Positions 24,783 to 33,483 are shown, counted from the first letter of the stretch. The stretch is 41,213 nt of DNA from Moraxellaceae bacterium AER2_44_116 (GCA_006546595.1 VIAD01000012.1:57341-98553), one strand, 5' to 3'. Notes: a model not told the origin generated them from the letters alone. Numbers and translations: made by a program.

Positions 24783-25868
24783 ATGAAAGCGTCGATACGC
24801 GCCCGTTTAGAGCAATTTGCTGAACGCCATGAAGAAGTGACTGCGTTACTGTCAGACAGTGGTGTGATTAATGATAATGATAAATTCCGTAAACTCTCGC
24901 GTGAGCATGCTGAGCTAGGCGATATTGTGCAAATATGGCATGCCTTTTGTCAGGCTGAAGCCGATATTGTTACCGCGCAAGAAATGAAGGGCGACCCAGA
25001 GTTTAAAGATATTGCCGAAGAAGAAATTCATTCTGCCAATCAACGTATTGTTGAGTTAACCGAAAAGCTCAATGTCTTAATGATTCCGAAAGACCCCAAT
25101 GATACTTGTCCTGTCTTTTTGGAAGTCCGCGCAGGGACAGGCGGAGACGAAGCGGCGATTTTTGCTGGCGATTTATTCCGTATGTATTCACGTTATGCCG
25201 AGCGTCAAGGTTGGCAAGTCGAAGTGATTTCGTGTAATGAAGGCGAGCATGGTGGCTATAAAGAAGTCATTAGTCGGGTGATTGGTGACGGTGTTTACGG
25301 GACGTTAAAATTTGAGTCAGGCGCACACCGTGTACAACGTGTGCCTGCGACTGAAGCTCAAGGGCGTGTTCATACTTCTGCTTGTACGGTGGCGGTGATG
25401 CCTGAACCCGAAGAGCAAGCTGCGATTGATATTAATCCTGCCGACCTACGGGTAGACACCTATCGTGCCAGTGGTGCGGGTGGTCAGCATATTAACAAAA
25501 CGGATTCAGCGATTCGGATTACGCATATTCCAACGGGTATTGTCGTTTCCTGTCAAGAAGAACGCTCTCAGCATAAAAATCGTGCCAAAGCGATGGCATG
25601 GTTAGCAGCAAAACTCGAAAATCAACAACGCGATGCACAACATCTAGCCACGACAACCATGCGCCGAGATTTAGTCGGTTCGGGTGATCGTTCGGAACGT
25701 ATTCGTACCTATAATTTCTCGCAAGGACGTGTCACAGATCATCGTATTAACCTGACGCTGTATCGTTTAGATGCCATTATGGAAGGTGATTTAACGGAAT
25801 TAGTCTCAGCATTAGCGCGTGAACACCAAGCGGATCAGTTGGCTGCTTTGGCGACGGATGAGGGTTGA
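24783..25868 (+). CDS. prfA: Peptide chain release factor 1
   Basis: 361 residues, full length. RF1 recognises UAA and UAG. The codon-recognition tripeptide is PAT in RVQRVPATEAQGRVH (about residue 186), which marks RF1 and not RF2, and the catalytic motif is GAGGQHINK (GGQ about residue 233). Start ATG 24783 follows TGAGGAAAG. It is separated by 57 bases from hemA and overlaps prmC by about 11 bases. PrmC methylates the Gln of GGQ, so substrate and enzyme are encoded side by side. Confidence 0.98.
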   Translation: MKASIRARLEQFAERHEEVTALLSDSGVINDNDKFRKLSREHAELGDIVQIWHAFCQAEADIVTAQEMKGDPEFKDIAEEEIHSANQRIVELTEKLNVLMIPKDPNDTCPVFLEVRAGTGGDEAAIFAGDLFRMYSRYAERQGWQVEVISCNEGEHGGYKEVISRVIGDGVYGTLKFESGAHRVQRVPATEAQGRVHTSACTVAVMPEPEEQAAIDINPADLRVDTYRASGAGGQHINKTDSAIRITHIPTGIVVSCQEERSQHKNRAKAMAWLAAKLENQQRDAQHLATTTMRRDLVGSGDRSERIRTYNFSQGRVTDHRINLTLYRLDAIMEGDLTELVSALAREHQADQLAALATDEG

Positions 25869-26697
25869 TTTGACCATATCGACGTTGAAACAACTCCAGC
25901 AACAATCGTTGCTGCATTTAGCCAGTGATGACGCGCGCCTAGAAATTGACATTCTCCTCGCGCGCGCAATTGGCAAAAGTACGACGTTTTTACGGACGTG
26001 GCCAGATTATGTTCTCACCGCCGAACAGTTAGCACAATTCCAGCACGAGTTCGCGCAACGTCAACAAGGTGTCCCGTTGGCCTATATTTTGGGCGAGCGA
26101 GCGTTTTGGCGGTTGTCTTTATCGGTTAATGCTGCTGTCCTCATTCCGCGCCCTGATACCGAGTGTGTCGTCGAAAAAGTTCTGGCATTAGGACAAGGCC
26201 AACAATGGCGGGTGGCAGATTTAGGGACAGGCAGTGGCGCGATTGCCTTGAGTTTAGCGATAGAGCATCCCGAATGGCAGATTATTGCAACCGATATTAA
26301 TCCCCAAAGTTTAGCGGTTGCCCAAGCGAATGCCTTAAAAAACAGCATTCAACAGGTCGAATTTAAGCTAGGTTCGTGGCTTGAGCCATTAACAGGTTTG
26401 TTCGACTGTATCGTTAGTAATCCTCCGTATATTGCCAATGACGACCCTCACTTAACGGATTTACAGTATGAACCCTTAGGGGCATTAGTCGCGGCAAACA
26501 ATGGCTTAGCTGACTTGATAGAGATTGTCCGATTGTCGAGCGATTTTTTGCATAAAAAAGGCTGGCTGGTGTTAGAACACGGTTTTCAACAAGGTGATGA
26601 AGTGCAAGCATTATTTCGGCAAGCAGGCTTTGTGAATGTAGAGAGTGGCCGTGATTATGGTGGTAATATTCGTTATAGCGTGGGGCAAAAATGTTAA
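25858..26697 (+). CDS. prmC: Release factor glutamine N5-methyltransferase
   Basis: 279 residues as read from ATG 25858. PrmC methylates the GGQ glutamine of RF1 and RF2 using S-adenosylmethionine. Motif I is VADLGTGSGAIALSLA (about residues 118-133), TDINPQSLAVAQ follows, and the catalytic motif NPPY is in CIVSNPPYIAND (about 188-199). YILGERAFWRL is the conserved substrate-side segment. The start is uncertain: ATG 25858 overlaps prfA by 11 bases, whereas TTG 25870 has GAGGG about six bases upstream and gives 275 residues; a longer ORF from 25819 is unlikely. The stop overlaps the moeB start by seven bases. Confidence 0.94.
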   Translation: MRVDLTISTLKQLQQQSLLHLASDDARLEIDILLARAIGKSTTFLRTWPDYVLTAEQLAQFQHEFAQRQQGVPLAYILGERAFWRLSLSVNAAVLIPRPDTECVVEKVLALGQGQQWRVADLGTGSGAIALSLAIEHPEWQIIATDINPQSLAVAQANALKNSIQQVEFKLGSWLEPLTGLFDCIVSNPPYIANDDPHLTDLQYEPLGALVAANNGLADLIEIVRLSSDFLHKKGWLVLEHGFQQGDEVQALFRQAGFVNVESGRDYGGNIRYSVGQKC

Positions 26698-27455
26698 ATG
26701 ATGCTGAGTTGTTGCGTTATAACCGCCAAATTTTATTACCGCAGTGGGATATTGTCGCCCAAGAAAAAATTAAAGCGGCTAAAGTCTTAATCATCGGTAT
26801 GGGTGGTCTAGGTTGTCCAGCCGCTTTATATTTAGCGAGTGCAGGGGTGGGTGAGTTATGGTTGGCCGATTTTGACACCGTTGAACTCAGCAATCTACAG
26901 CGTCAAGTCTTGTACCGCGATGCCGATATTGGTCTGCCTAAAGCCTTAGCGGCGGCTAAACATTTAAGTGAAGTTAATCCCCACATTCAGCTCAAACCCA
27001 TTATTGAAATATTAAACGACGACAATTTGTTTGAGCTTATAGCGCAAGTCGATGCGGTGTTAGATTGCTCTGACAATTTTACTACCCGTGATGCGGTCAA
27101 TCGTGCTTGTGTTCACGCCGATAAACCCTTAATTTCTGCGGCGGCGATTGGTCTCAGTGGCCAATTGTCGGTGTTTTATGGCAGTCGCCAGTTTCCCTGT
27201 TATCGCTGTTTGTACCCACAAGCCGATGATATTGCCGCCACCTGTAGCGAATCAGGCGTGTTAGCGAGCGTGGTAGGGGTGATGGGTACGTTACAAGCAC
27301 ATGAGGCGTTAAAATGTTTAAGCGGTGTCGGCGAGGTGTTATACGGAAAGTTACTACTATGGGAAGCCGATATGCTGACATGGCGCACACTCAAATTCAG
27401 CAAAGACCCCAATTGTCCCGTCTGTGGCAACGTAAACAACGAGGTAACGTTATGA
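26691..27455 (+). CDS. moeB: MoeB/ThiF/HesA-type adenylyltransferase
   Basis: 254 residues, E1-like. Expected to adenylate the C-terminal Gly-Gly of a sulfur carrier protein (MoaD for molybdopterin synthase, or ThiS). Motifs: ATP-binding IGMGGLGCPAALYLASAGVG (about 36-55), ADFDTVELSNLQRQVLY with the Arg finger region, DCSDNF (about 126-131), and zinc Cys pairs CYRC (about 172-175) and CPVC near the C-terminus. The hemA-prfA-prmC-moeB order is common in gammaproteobacteria. MoeB and ThiF cannot be separated by sequence reading alone; gene order favours MoeB. GGGG lies six bases before the ATG. Confidence 0.92.
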   Translation: MLNDAELLRYNRQILLPQWDIVAQEKIKAAKVLIIGMGGLGCPAALYLASAGVGELWLADFDTVELSNLQRQVLYRDADIGLPKALAAAKHLSEVNPHIQLKPIIEILNDDNLFELIAQVDAVLDCSDNFTTRDAVNRACVHADKPLISAAAIGLSGQLSVFYGSRQFPCYRCLYPQADDIAATCSESGVLASVVGVMGTLQAHEALKCLSGVGEVLYGKLLLWEADMLTWRTLKFSKDPNCPVCGNVNNEVTL

Positions 27456-28762
27456 ATCGTTATGCAACATTAGGCAATGCGCTAAAAGGTGTACTCAGAA
27501 TCGGTGAAACAAGCGTAGTACTGGCAGGAACAGGAATTAGTTGGTTGCGCGGTAATCGTCCTGCTACGCCACGTTTAGTACGTCAAACCTTTGAACGTTT
27601 AGGCGCGACCTATGTCAAGTTGGGGCAGTTTGTTGCCAGTTCACCGTCGTTGTTTCCTGCGGACTACGTCAATGAGTTTCAACATTGCTTAGATAAAACC
27701 AAAGCCTTGCCTTTTAAAGACATCAAAAAAGTCTTAGAAAGCGAATTAAAGCAGCCTTTAGACAGTATCTTCTCGTTTATTGATGAAGTGCCTTTAGCGT
27801 CGGCTTCTATTGCTCAAGTGCATGCCGCTACGTTGGTGACAGGTGAATCAGTTGTCATTAAAGTACAAAAACCGGGTGTGGAAAATATTCTACTGACTGA
27901 TTTAAACTTTATTTATTGGTCAACACGCATTTTTGAACGTTTATTCCCAAAAATTAAATTTGCTTCTTTATCAGCGATTGTCTCCGAGATTCAAGCGTGC
28001 ATGATGGAAGAAGTTGATTTTTATAAAGAAGCGGAAAACGTCCGTCAGTTTAATGAGTTTCTCAAAGCTACCAGTAATCCTTTGGCGATTGCCCCGTTAA
28101 CCTATGCTCATGCGTCGAGTTTACGGGTATTAACGATGGAGCGTTTTTACGGTGTGCCATTAACCGATTTAGAAACCATTAAAAAGTATGCCAAAGATCC
28201 TGCCGCAACGTTGGTCGGTGCGATGAATACGTGGTTTTCGAGTTTAATGTTTTGTGAATCCTTTCATGCCGACTTACACGCAGGTAACTTAATGGTGCTA
28301 ACAGATGGTCGTATAGGATTTATTGATTTTGGTATTGTTGGCCGTATTGATCCTTCAACATGGACAGCAACCACCACCTTTATGGAATCTATCGGTGAAG
28401 GGGATTTTGAAAAAATGGCGGAGTCAATGGTGGGTATTGGTATGACTCACCATAAAGTCAATATTCCTGATTTGGCCAAAGACTTACAGGTGATTTACCA
28501 AGCGTTTACTGTCGTTGACCCAACGAGTGTGTTAAATGGCGCAGTAAATGATAGTGAAATCAATCAGTTAATGCTGGAAATAGTTGCTGTTGGCGAGAAG
28601 CATGGTATTCGTTTCCCGCGTGCGTTTGCGTTGTTATTTAAACAGATTTTGTATTTTGACCGTTATATTAAAATCCTAGCTCCTGATATGGAGTTGTTTA
28701 ATGATGACAGGTTGCAAATGTTTGGTAAGCCTAACGATAAACCTCAGCGGGTGCTGCACTAA
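27452..28762 (+). CDS. ABC1/UbiB-like atypical kinase (AarF domain)
   Basis: 436 residues from ATG 27452, which forms an ATGA overlap with the moeB stop and has GAGG upstream; the longer reading from 27314 lies within moeB and is rejected. ABC1-family signatures: KLGQFVASSPSLFP (KxGQ motif, about 54-67), PLASASIAQVHAA (Ala-rich loop replacing the P-loop), VIKVQKPG (catalytic Lys), EEVDFYKEAEN (ExD), FHADLHAGNLMV and GFIDFGIVGRI (metal-binding Asp). The C-terminal membrane segments of true UbiB are not evident and the length is shorter, so a role in ubiquinone synthesis is possible but not assured. It ends at a strong terminator, the end of the hemA operon. Confidence 0.9.
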   Translation: MNRYATLGNALKGVLRIGETSVVLAGTGISWLRGNRPATPRLVRQTFERLGATYVKLGQFVASSPSLFPADYVNEFQHCLDKTKALPFKDIKKVLESELKQPLDSIFSFIDEVPLASASIAQVHAATLVTGESVVIKVQKPGVENILLTDLNFIYWSTRIFERLFPKIKFASLSAIVSEIQACMMEEVDFYKEAENVRQFNEFLKATSNPLAIAPLTYAHASSLRVLTMERFYGVPLTDLETIKKYAKDPAATLVGAMNTWFSSLMFCESFHADLHAGNLMVLTDGRIGFIDFGIVGRIDPSTWTATTTFMESIGEGDFEKMAESMVGIGMTHHKVNIPDLAKDLQVIYQAFTVVDPTSVLNGAVNDSEINQLMLEIVAVGEKHGIRFPRAFALLFKQILYFDRYIKILAPDMELFNDDRLQMFGKPNDKPQRVLH

Positions 28763-28777
28763 ATAGTCCATAATTGT

Positions 28778-28807
28778 AAAAAAGGAGGCATAATACCTCC
28801 TTTTTTT
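28778..28807 (+). terminator. Rho-independent terminator of the hemA operon
   Basis: AAAAAAGGAGG and CCTCCTTTTTTT with a seven-base loop (GGAGG 28784-28788, CCTCC 28796-28800), 15 bases after the ABC1 kinase stop. Confidence 0.92.
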
Positions 28808-28958
28808 ACATTTATTTTAATCTCTGTACTTAGTTATAACTTTTATAAATTATTCTAATAAGCTTTTTGGAATGCAATGTGATGGTATTCACTTTTTTAT
28901 GCTATGGTTAGGAATAATGTGAACAGATACGCATTTTGACTTTGCAAGGAGACGCAAC

Positions 28959-29777
28959 ATGTATTCAGAAAAGCCATTAGTCATGTACAGTAAAAATCAT
29001 GATGGTCGCCATTGGCTAACGACACTAGAGTTTCCTCCCATACAAATAGCTCCCGTTGCTGCTAACCACTGCCGTGTGGCTTATTTTCTAGCCACGTTAA
29101 TTAGCTCAAAACTCATTAAATGCGAAAGCAAAATCCCCAATGTTATGAGCTTTACACGGGATGATGTGTTGGCATCAAGTGCACTAGTAGGAACTTTTCC
29201 TGAGTTAGACAGTAGTTCAAAAAATGATATGTTGATGATGCAATTGGTGTTTGAAAGTGCTGCGTCTCAGCATGAGGATGATATTGGGCGTAATCAAGAA
29301 TTGTTTCTCACGCCTCGACCCATGCCCGATTGGCAAGGTTCTTATGATGAATGGATTTATACCATTGCCCGACAATTGGGTGTCAACGCGCCTGTTCCTG
29401 CGGATGAAAGTCATTATTATGTGGCGTTAAGTGAAGCCATTAATAAAGTCAGAGAGAAAATTCCCGATATTCGTAACTTTTATTTACAAGGCATGAATGA
29501 GTGGGTTTTACGTTTAAAAGTTGGGCTATTAAACAATCATGGTGCACTTACCTATGTCTGGATTCGTCCGACAGACTGGTCAACAGTGGATCAAGTTGTG
29601 TGTATGATTGAGAGTGAGCCTTATGATTGTGATGACTATTGGGTTGGTCGAGTATTAAGAGTTCCCGTGAGTAATTTAGTCGATTACTCGATTAGCACCC
29701 ACGATGCTCATTGCATAGATGCAGGGCAGACGCATTATGTTGATGAAGATTATGGTGTCCAACTGATTCATCACTAA
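28959..29777 (+). CDS. Hypothetical protein, weak DUF2314-like C-terminal half
   Basis: 272 residues, soluble, no signal peptide or membrane segment. Start ATG 28959 follows AAGGAG. Not recognised with confidence. The first half (to about residue 145) has no familiar motif and is acidic. The second half has the beta-rich pattern EWVLRLKVGLLNNHGALTYV, WIRPTDW, then CMIESEPYDCDDYWVGRVLRVP and LVDYSI. This resembles DUF2314-type domains (a strand ending in W, a short N-P-like turn, a hydrophobic run and a final DW/DY). The gene stands alone between the hemA-operon terminator and a repeat-rich spacer. Confidence 0.7.
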   Translation: MYSEKPLVMYSKNHDGRHWLTTLEFPPIQIAPVAANHCRVAYFLATLISSKLIKCESKIPNVMSFTRDDVLASSALVGTFPELDSSSKNDMLMMQLVFESAASQHEDDIGRNQELFLTPRPMPDWQGSYDEWIYTIARQLGVNAPVPADESHYYVALSEAINKVREKIPDIRNFYLQGMNEWVLRLKVGLLNNHGALTYVWIRPTDWSTVDQVVCMIESEPYDCDDYWVGRVLRVPVSNLVDYSISTHDAHCIDAGQTHYVDEDYGVQLIHH

Positions 29778-29832
29778 TGGGCGTTGAAGTTTTTAGTTTT
29801 CCCAAGAAACGCTAGAAGGTTGCTAACAAATA

Positions 29833-29886
29833 GGCTTCGACTCCGCTCAGCCAGCGAAAATTGCTCTTTGAGCGAAGTTGAATGGG
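29833..29886. repeat. REP-like repeat, degenerate second copy of CTTCGACTCCGCTCAG family
   Basis: Left arm CTTCGACTCCGCTCAG (29835-29850) is identical to 14552-14567; the right arm TTTGAGCGAAGTTGAATGGG (29867-29886) has several changes, so the hairpin is imperfect. Confidence 0.7.
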
Positions 29887-29959
29887 TATTCAACTAAATC
29901 TAAATGCCAGATAAAGGGCTTCAAAATAAGTACCCAAACTAAAGTTTCACCGTTTATGG

Positions 29960-30003
29960 TGAGCCTGTCGAACCATTGGCACAGAACACTTCGACAAGCT
30001 CAG
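29960..30003. repeat. REP-like inverted repeat, family TGAGCCTGTCGAA
   Basis: TGAGCCTGTCGAA (29960-29972) pairs with TTCGACAAGCTCA at about 29990-30002 with one mismatch. Its arms resemble the TTCGAC...GCTCAG element nearby but form a separate variant. Confidence 0.7.
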
Positions 30004-30044
30004 TGCGAACGGAAATACAGACAAACTTACGTGTGTGTACTTAA

Positions 30045-30079
30045 TAAGGGCGCAATGTATTGCGCCCTTAATATTTTTT
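30045..30079. terminator. Terminator hairpin after gatB, between convergent genes
   Basis: Perfect 12-bp stem TAAGGGCGCAAT (30045-30056) with ATTGCGCCCTTA (30059-30070), followed on the plus strand by ATATTTTTTT. On the minus strand it lies immediately after the gatB stop, so it can end both transcripts, more strongly on the plus strand. Confidence 0.85.
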
Positions 30080-31518
30080 TAACCTGCCAATGCCTTTTTT
30101 AATAACTCATTAACCTGTGCAGGATTAGCTTTACCTTTAGAGCGTTTCATCACTTCACCTACAAAGTAACCAAACAACTTGTCTTTGCCGCCGCGATAGT
30201 CCGCTAACTGCTGAGGGCTGGCAGCAATCACATCATTAATAACGGCTTCGATAGCACCTGTATCGGTCACTTGTTTTAAGCCTTTGCTGTCAATAATGGC
30301 ATCAGCACTTTCACCTTCACCATTCCATAACGCTTCAAAGACTTGTTTCGCAATTTTGCCTGAAATCGTGTTGTCGTTGATGCGATTAATCAGTCCGCCC
30401 AATTGTTCAGCAGAAATAGGGGAGTCGGTAAGTTCTTTTTCTGCCTTATTCAACGCACCCAATAACTCACCCATGACCCAGTTAGCTGCTTGTTTGGCTT
30501 GACCATTGGCGGCTTTGACAGTGGCTTCAAAGTATTCAGCGAGTTCACGTTCAGCAACTAAAACGCCTGCATCATAAGCCGATAAACCAAAATCGGCCAT
30601 AAAACGGTCTTTTTTAGCCACGGGCAGTTCGGGTAATAACGCGCGAATATCGTTAATCATCGTTTCAGTGACGATCACAGGCAATAAGTCAGGGTCTGGG
30701 AAGTAACGGTAATCGTTGGCTTCTTCTTTGCTGCGCATGGCGCGAGTTTCGTTTTTGTTGGCATCGTACAAGACGGTCGATTGAATAATTTCGCGGCCAG
30801 ATTCTAATTCATCCATTTGCCATGCAATTTCAGCATTAATCGCTTTTTCGATAAATTTAAACGAGTTAACGTTTTTAATCTCACGGCGTGTGCCGAATTT
30901 TTCTGTTCCTTTTTTGCGTAATGACACATTACAGTCACAACGCATTGAGCCTTCGGCCATGTTGCCATCAGAAATGCCCAAATAACGAATCAGCGAATGA
31001 ATGGCTTTGGCATAAGCAACGGCTTCTTTGGCAGAGCGCATATCGGGTTCAGATACAATTTCTAACAGCGGTGTCCCAGCACGATTTAAGTCAATGCCTG
31101 ACATGCCTGCAAAATCTTCATGCAATGATTTACCCGCGTCTTCTTCCAAATGGGCGCGAGTGATACCGACCCGTTTAGTCGTTTCGCTATCTAAAATAAT
31201 ATCTAAATGGCCTTTCCCCACAATCGGTAATTCAAATTGTGAAATTTGATAGCCTTTCGGTAAATCAGGGTAAAAGTAGTTTTTACGTGCAAAAATACTC
31301 ATTGAACCAATGTCAGCATCAACACCTAAACCAAAACGAATCGCCATGTTGACGGCTTCTTTGTTGAGGACAGGTAAGACACCGGGCATACCTAAGTCGA
31401 TTAAACTGGCTTGGGTGTTAGGCTCAGAGCCAAACGTGGTGGCACTGCCCGAAAAAATTTTACTGTGGGAGTTCAATTGCACATGAACTTCTAAACCAAT
31501 AACCACTTCCCATGACAT
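30079..31518 (-). CDS. gatB: Asp-tRNA(Asn)/Glu-tRNA(Gln) amidotransferase subunit B
   Basis: 479 residues, full length. GatB phosphorylates the misacylated aminoacyl-tRNA and, with GatA and GatC, forms Asn-tRNA(Asn) and/or Gln-tRNA(Gln). Conserved features: WEVVIGLEVHVQL at the N-terminus, GSEPNTQASLIDLGMPGVLPVLN, FARKNYFYPDLPKGYQISQ, REIKNVNSF and ANDYRYFPDPDL (cradle domain), then the helical and YqeY-like tail ending NPAQVNELLKKALAG. GAGGAG lies ten bases before the ATG. The gene is last in the gatC-gatA-gatB order on the minus strand, separated from gatA by a 147-base spacer with palindromic repeats. Confidence 0.98.
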   Translation of the reverse strand: MSWEVVIGLEVHVQLNSHSKIFSGSATTFGSEPNTQASLIDLGMPGVLPVLNKEAVNMAIRFGLGVDADIGSMSIFARKNYFYPDLPKGYQISQFELPIVGKGHLDIILDSETTKRVGITRAHLEEDAGKSLHEDFAGMSGIDLNRAGTPLLEIVSEPDMRSAKEAVAYAKAIHSLIRYLGISDGNMAEGSMRCDCNVSLRKKGTEKFGTRREIKNVNSFKFIEKAINAEIAWQMDELESGREIIQSTVLYDANKNETRAMRSKEEANDYRYFPDPDLLPVIVTETMINDIRALLPELPVAKKDRFMADFGLSAYDAGVLVAERELAEYFEATVKAANGQAKQAANWVMGELLGALNKAEKELTDSPISAEQLGGLINRINDNTISGKIAKQVFEALWNGEGESADAIIDSKGLKQVTDTGAIEAVINDVIAASPQQLADYRGGKDKLFGYFVGEVMKRSKGKANPAQVNELLKKALAG

Positions 31519-31561
31519 GAAGGGTTGCTCCTCTTGTGTGTTCTGTTAACCCTCTCTCTAG

Positions 31562-31657
31562 CTCTCTCCCTCGGGGAGAGAGAACAAATACGTTCTCTTT
31601 TAAAATGATAGAGAGCGCATTACTCCCTCTCCCTGATGGAGAGGGTCGGGGTGAGGG
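31562..31657. repeat. Pyrimidine/purine palindromes between gatA and gatB (REP-like)
   Basis: Two hairpins: CTCTCTCCC/GGGGAGAGAG (31562-31582) and CCCTCTCC (31625-31632) with GGAGAGGG (31638-31645), the latter followed by TCGGGGTGAGGG. The second matches the element at 33161-33192 on the other side of gatA. Confidence 0.75.
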
Positions 31658-31665
31658 TGCTATAT

Positions 31666-33123
31666 TTACTGAAACTGTATTGGCAATTGACTATGCCAAG
31701 CAGTCACTTGTTGATAACGATGCGCGACATTTAATAATTGGGCTTCTTGCCAATAATTCCCCACCAGTTGTAAACCGACGGGCAGGTTTTTACTAAAGCC
31801 CGCAGGAATACTCATGGCGGGTAAGCCTGCTAAGTTGGTGGCGATGGTATAAATGTCTGATAAATACATAGCAACAGGGTCTGTGTTTTTCTCACCAAAA
31901 CCAAAAGCGACGCTGGGTGAGGTGGGGCCTGCAATAACATCACATTGCTCAAAGGCTTTGACAAAGTCTTGCTGCACTAAACGGCGTATTTTTTGTGCTT
32001 GTAAATAATAGGCATCGTAATAACCTGCCGACAGTGCGTAAGTGCCAATCATAATGCGGCGTTTGACTTCACTGCCAAAGCCTTCACCACGCGAACGCTT
32101 ATAGAGGTCTGTTAAGTCTTTAGGATTGTCACAACGGTAGCCAAAACGTGCACCATCAAAGCGAGATAAGTTGCTGGAGGCTTCGGCGGGCGCAATGACA
32201 TAATACGCAGGAACGGATAAACCCGTATTGGGTAAATCAACTTCGACTAAAGTTGCACCGAGTTTTTCCAACTCTTTCAGGGATTGTTGAATCACCGTGG
32301 CTACATCTGCATCCAAGCCTTCACCAAAATATTGTTTGGGAATACCAATGCGTAAGCCTTTGAGGTCGTTATTTAAGGTGGCGGTATAGTCAGGTACGTC
32401 TTTATCAATGCTTGTCGAGTCTTTGGCATCGTGACCCGCCATCACATTTAACAACAATGCTGCATCTTCGGCGGTTTGTGTCATCGGGCCTGCTTGGTCA
32501 AGACTGGAAGCATAAGCAATCATGCCCCAACGCGAAACACGGCCATACGTCGGTTTTAAGCCTGTTAAGTTACACAACGCCGCAGGTTGACGAATGGAGC
32601 CGCCAGTATCCGTGCCCGTTGCCGCAGGTGCTAAACGGGCAGCCACCGCAGCGGCTGAGCCACCTGACGAACCACCGGGCACTTTAGTCAAATCCCACGG
32701 GTTTTTTACCGCACCATAAAAACTGCTTTCGTTGGATGAGCCCATCGCAAATTCGTCCATATTGGTTTTACCCAACATCACCAAACCTGCATTTTCACAC
32801 TGACTAATGACATGCGCGTTGTACGGACTAATAAAGTTATCCAACATTTTAGAGCCACAGGATGTTTTTACGCCTTGGGTGCAGAAAATGTCTTTTTGCG
32901 CCAAAGGAATGCCTGCCAACGCATGAGCCGAGCCATTGGCACGGGCAAGATCAGCAATTTGGGCTTGGGCTAAGGCGTTATCGGCACACACCGTAATAAA
33001 GCTATTGAGTTCGCTATCATACTGTTGAATACGATTGAGAAAGTGTTGCGTCAGTTCGCGGCTAGAAAAATCACCACGCGCTAGGCCGTCACGAAGAGCG
33101 GCGAGGGTATAGGTATGTAACAT
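31666..33123 (-). CDS. gatA: Asp-tRNA(Asn)/Glu-tRNA(Gln) amidotransferase subunit A
   Basis: 485 residues, full length. GatA is the amidase-signature glutaminase that supplies ammonia to GatB. The catalytic triad is visible: Lys in PLAQKDIF (about 75-82), and the two serines in PGGSSGGSAAAVAA (about 148-161) and TGTDTGGSIRQPAAL (about 168-182). The C-terminus GLPAMSIPAGF...LPVGLQLVGNYW is typical. It begins at ATG 33123 and is separated from gatC by 72 bases that hold a palindromic repeat. The last codons lie close to a second repeat copy. Confidence 0.98.
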   Translation of the reverse strand: MLHTYTLAALRDGLARGDFSSRELTQHFLNRIQQYDSELNSFITVCADNALAQAQIADLARANGSAHALAGIPLAQKDIFCTQGVKTSCGSKMLDNFISPYNAHVISQCENAGLVMLGKTNMDEFAMGSSNESSFYGAVKNPWDLTKVPGGSSGGSAAAVAARLAPAATGTDTGGSIRQPAALCNLTGLKPTYGRVSRWGMIAYASSLDQAGPMTQTAEDAALLLNVMAGHDAKDSTSIDKDVPDYTATLNNDLKGLRIGIPKQYFGEGLDADVATVIQQSLKELEKLGATLVEVDLPNTGLSVPAYYVIAPAEASSNLSRFDGARFGYRCDNPKDLTDLYKRSRGEGFGSEVKRRIMIGTYALSAGYYDAYYLQAQKIRRLVQQDFVKAFEQCDVIAGPTSPSVAFGFGEKNTDPVAMYLSDIYTIATNLAGLPAMSIPAGFSKNLPVGLQLVGNYWQEAQLLNVAHRYQQVTAWHSQLPIQFQ

Positions 33124-33160
33124 GTTTAACCTTTATTACTGATACGTTCAATGCGTTTCT

Positions 33161-33192
33161 CCCTCTCCTTTGGGAGAGGGTTGGGGTGAGGG
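33161..33192. repeat. REP-like element between gatC and gatA
   Basis: CCCTCTCC (33161-33168), TTTG loop, GGAGAGGG (33173-33180), then TTGGGGTGAGGG. Nearly identical in arm and tail to 31625-31657, so both ends of gatA are flanked by copies in the same orientation. Confidence 0.8.
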
Positions 33193-33195
33193 TAA

Positions 33196-33483
33196 TTATT
33201 CCATGACCTTCGGCACGAGATACAAACCGTCTTGTACCGCAGGGGCAATGGCTTGATAAGCATCTCGTTGATTGTGTTCAGTGACCACATCCGCACGTAA
33301 TGGTTGTGTGACTTCTAAAGCGTGTGCCAATGGCTCAATGCCAGAGGTATTGACCGCTTGCAGTTCATTAATTAAGCCTAAAATGTTGTTTAAACTCTCG
33401 GTATAACGATTCTTTTCGTCGTCCGATAAGCCAACGCGTGCCAGATGGGCAATTTTATTCATATCGTCAAGAGTGAGTGCCAT
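33196..33483 (-). CDS. gatC: Asp-tRNA(Asn)/Glu-tRNA(Gln) amidotransferase subunit C
   Basis: 95 residues, the usual GatC length, from ATG 33483; the longer open frame to 33624 is an upstream extension into the divergent promoter region. GatC is a small scaffold that wraps around GatA and GatB. Pattern: LTLDDMNKIAHLARVGLSDDE, the short helix LNNILGLINELQAVNTSGIEPLAH, and LRADVV. GGAG/GAGAG upstream of the ATG gives the ribosome binding site. First gene of gatCAB and divergent from mreB. Confidence 0.96.
   Translation of the reverse strand: MALTLDDMNKIAHLARVGLSDDEKNRYTESLNNILGLINELQAVNTSGIEPLAHALEVTQPLRADVVTEHNQRDAYQAIAPAVQDGLYLVPKVME

Larger units (their letters stand above)
29778..30078. other. 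Repeat-rich intergenic spacer
   Basis: The 301 bases between the unknown gene and gatB contain no credible gene. They hold two REP-like palindromes (29833-29886 and 29960-30003), an unremarkable stretch, and a terminator hairpin (30045-30079). A 74-codon open frame from 29878 runs across both repeats and is not considered coding. Confidence 0.7.

Noticed and set aside
29878..30102. 74-codon plus-strand frame between the unknown gene and gatB
   Set aside because: It runs through two REP-like palindromes and a terminator hairpin and ends inside gatB; not a plausible gene.
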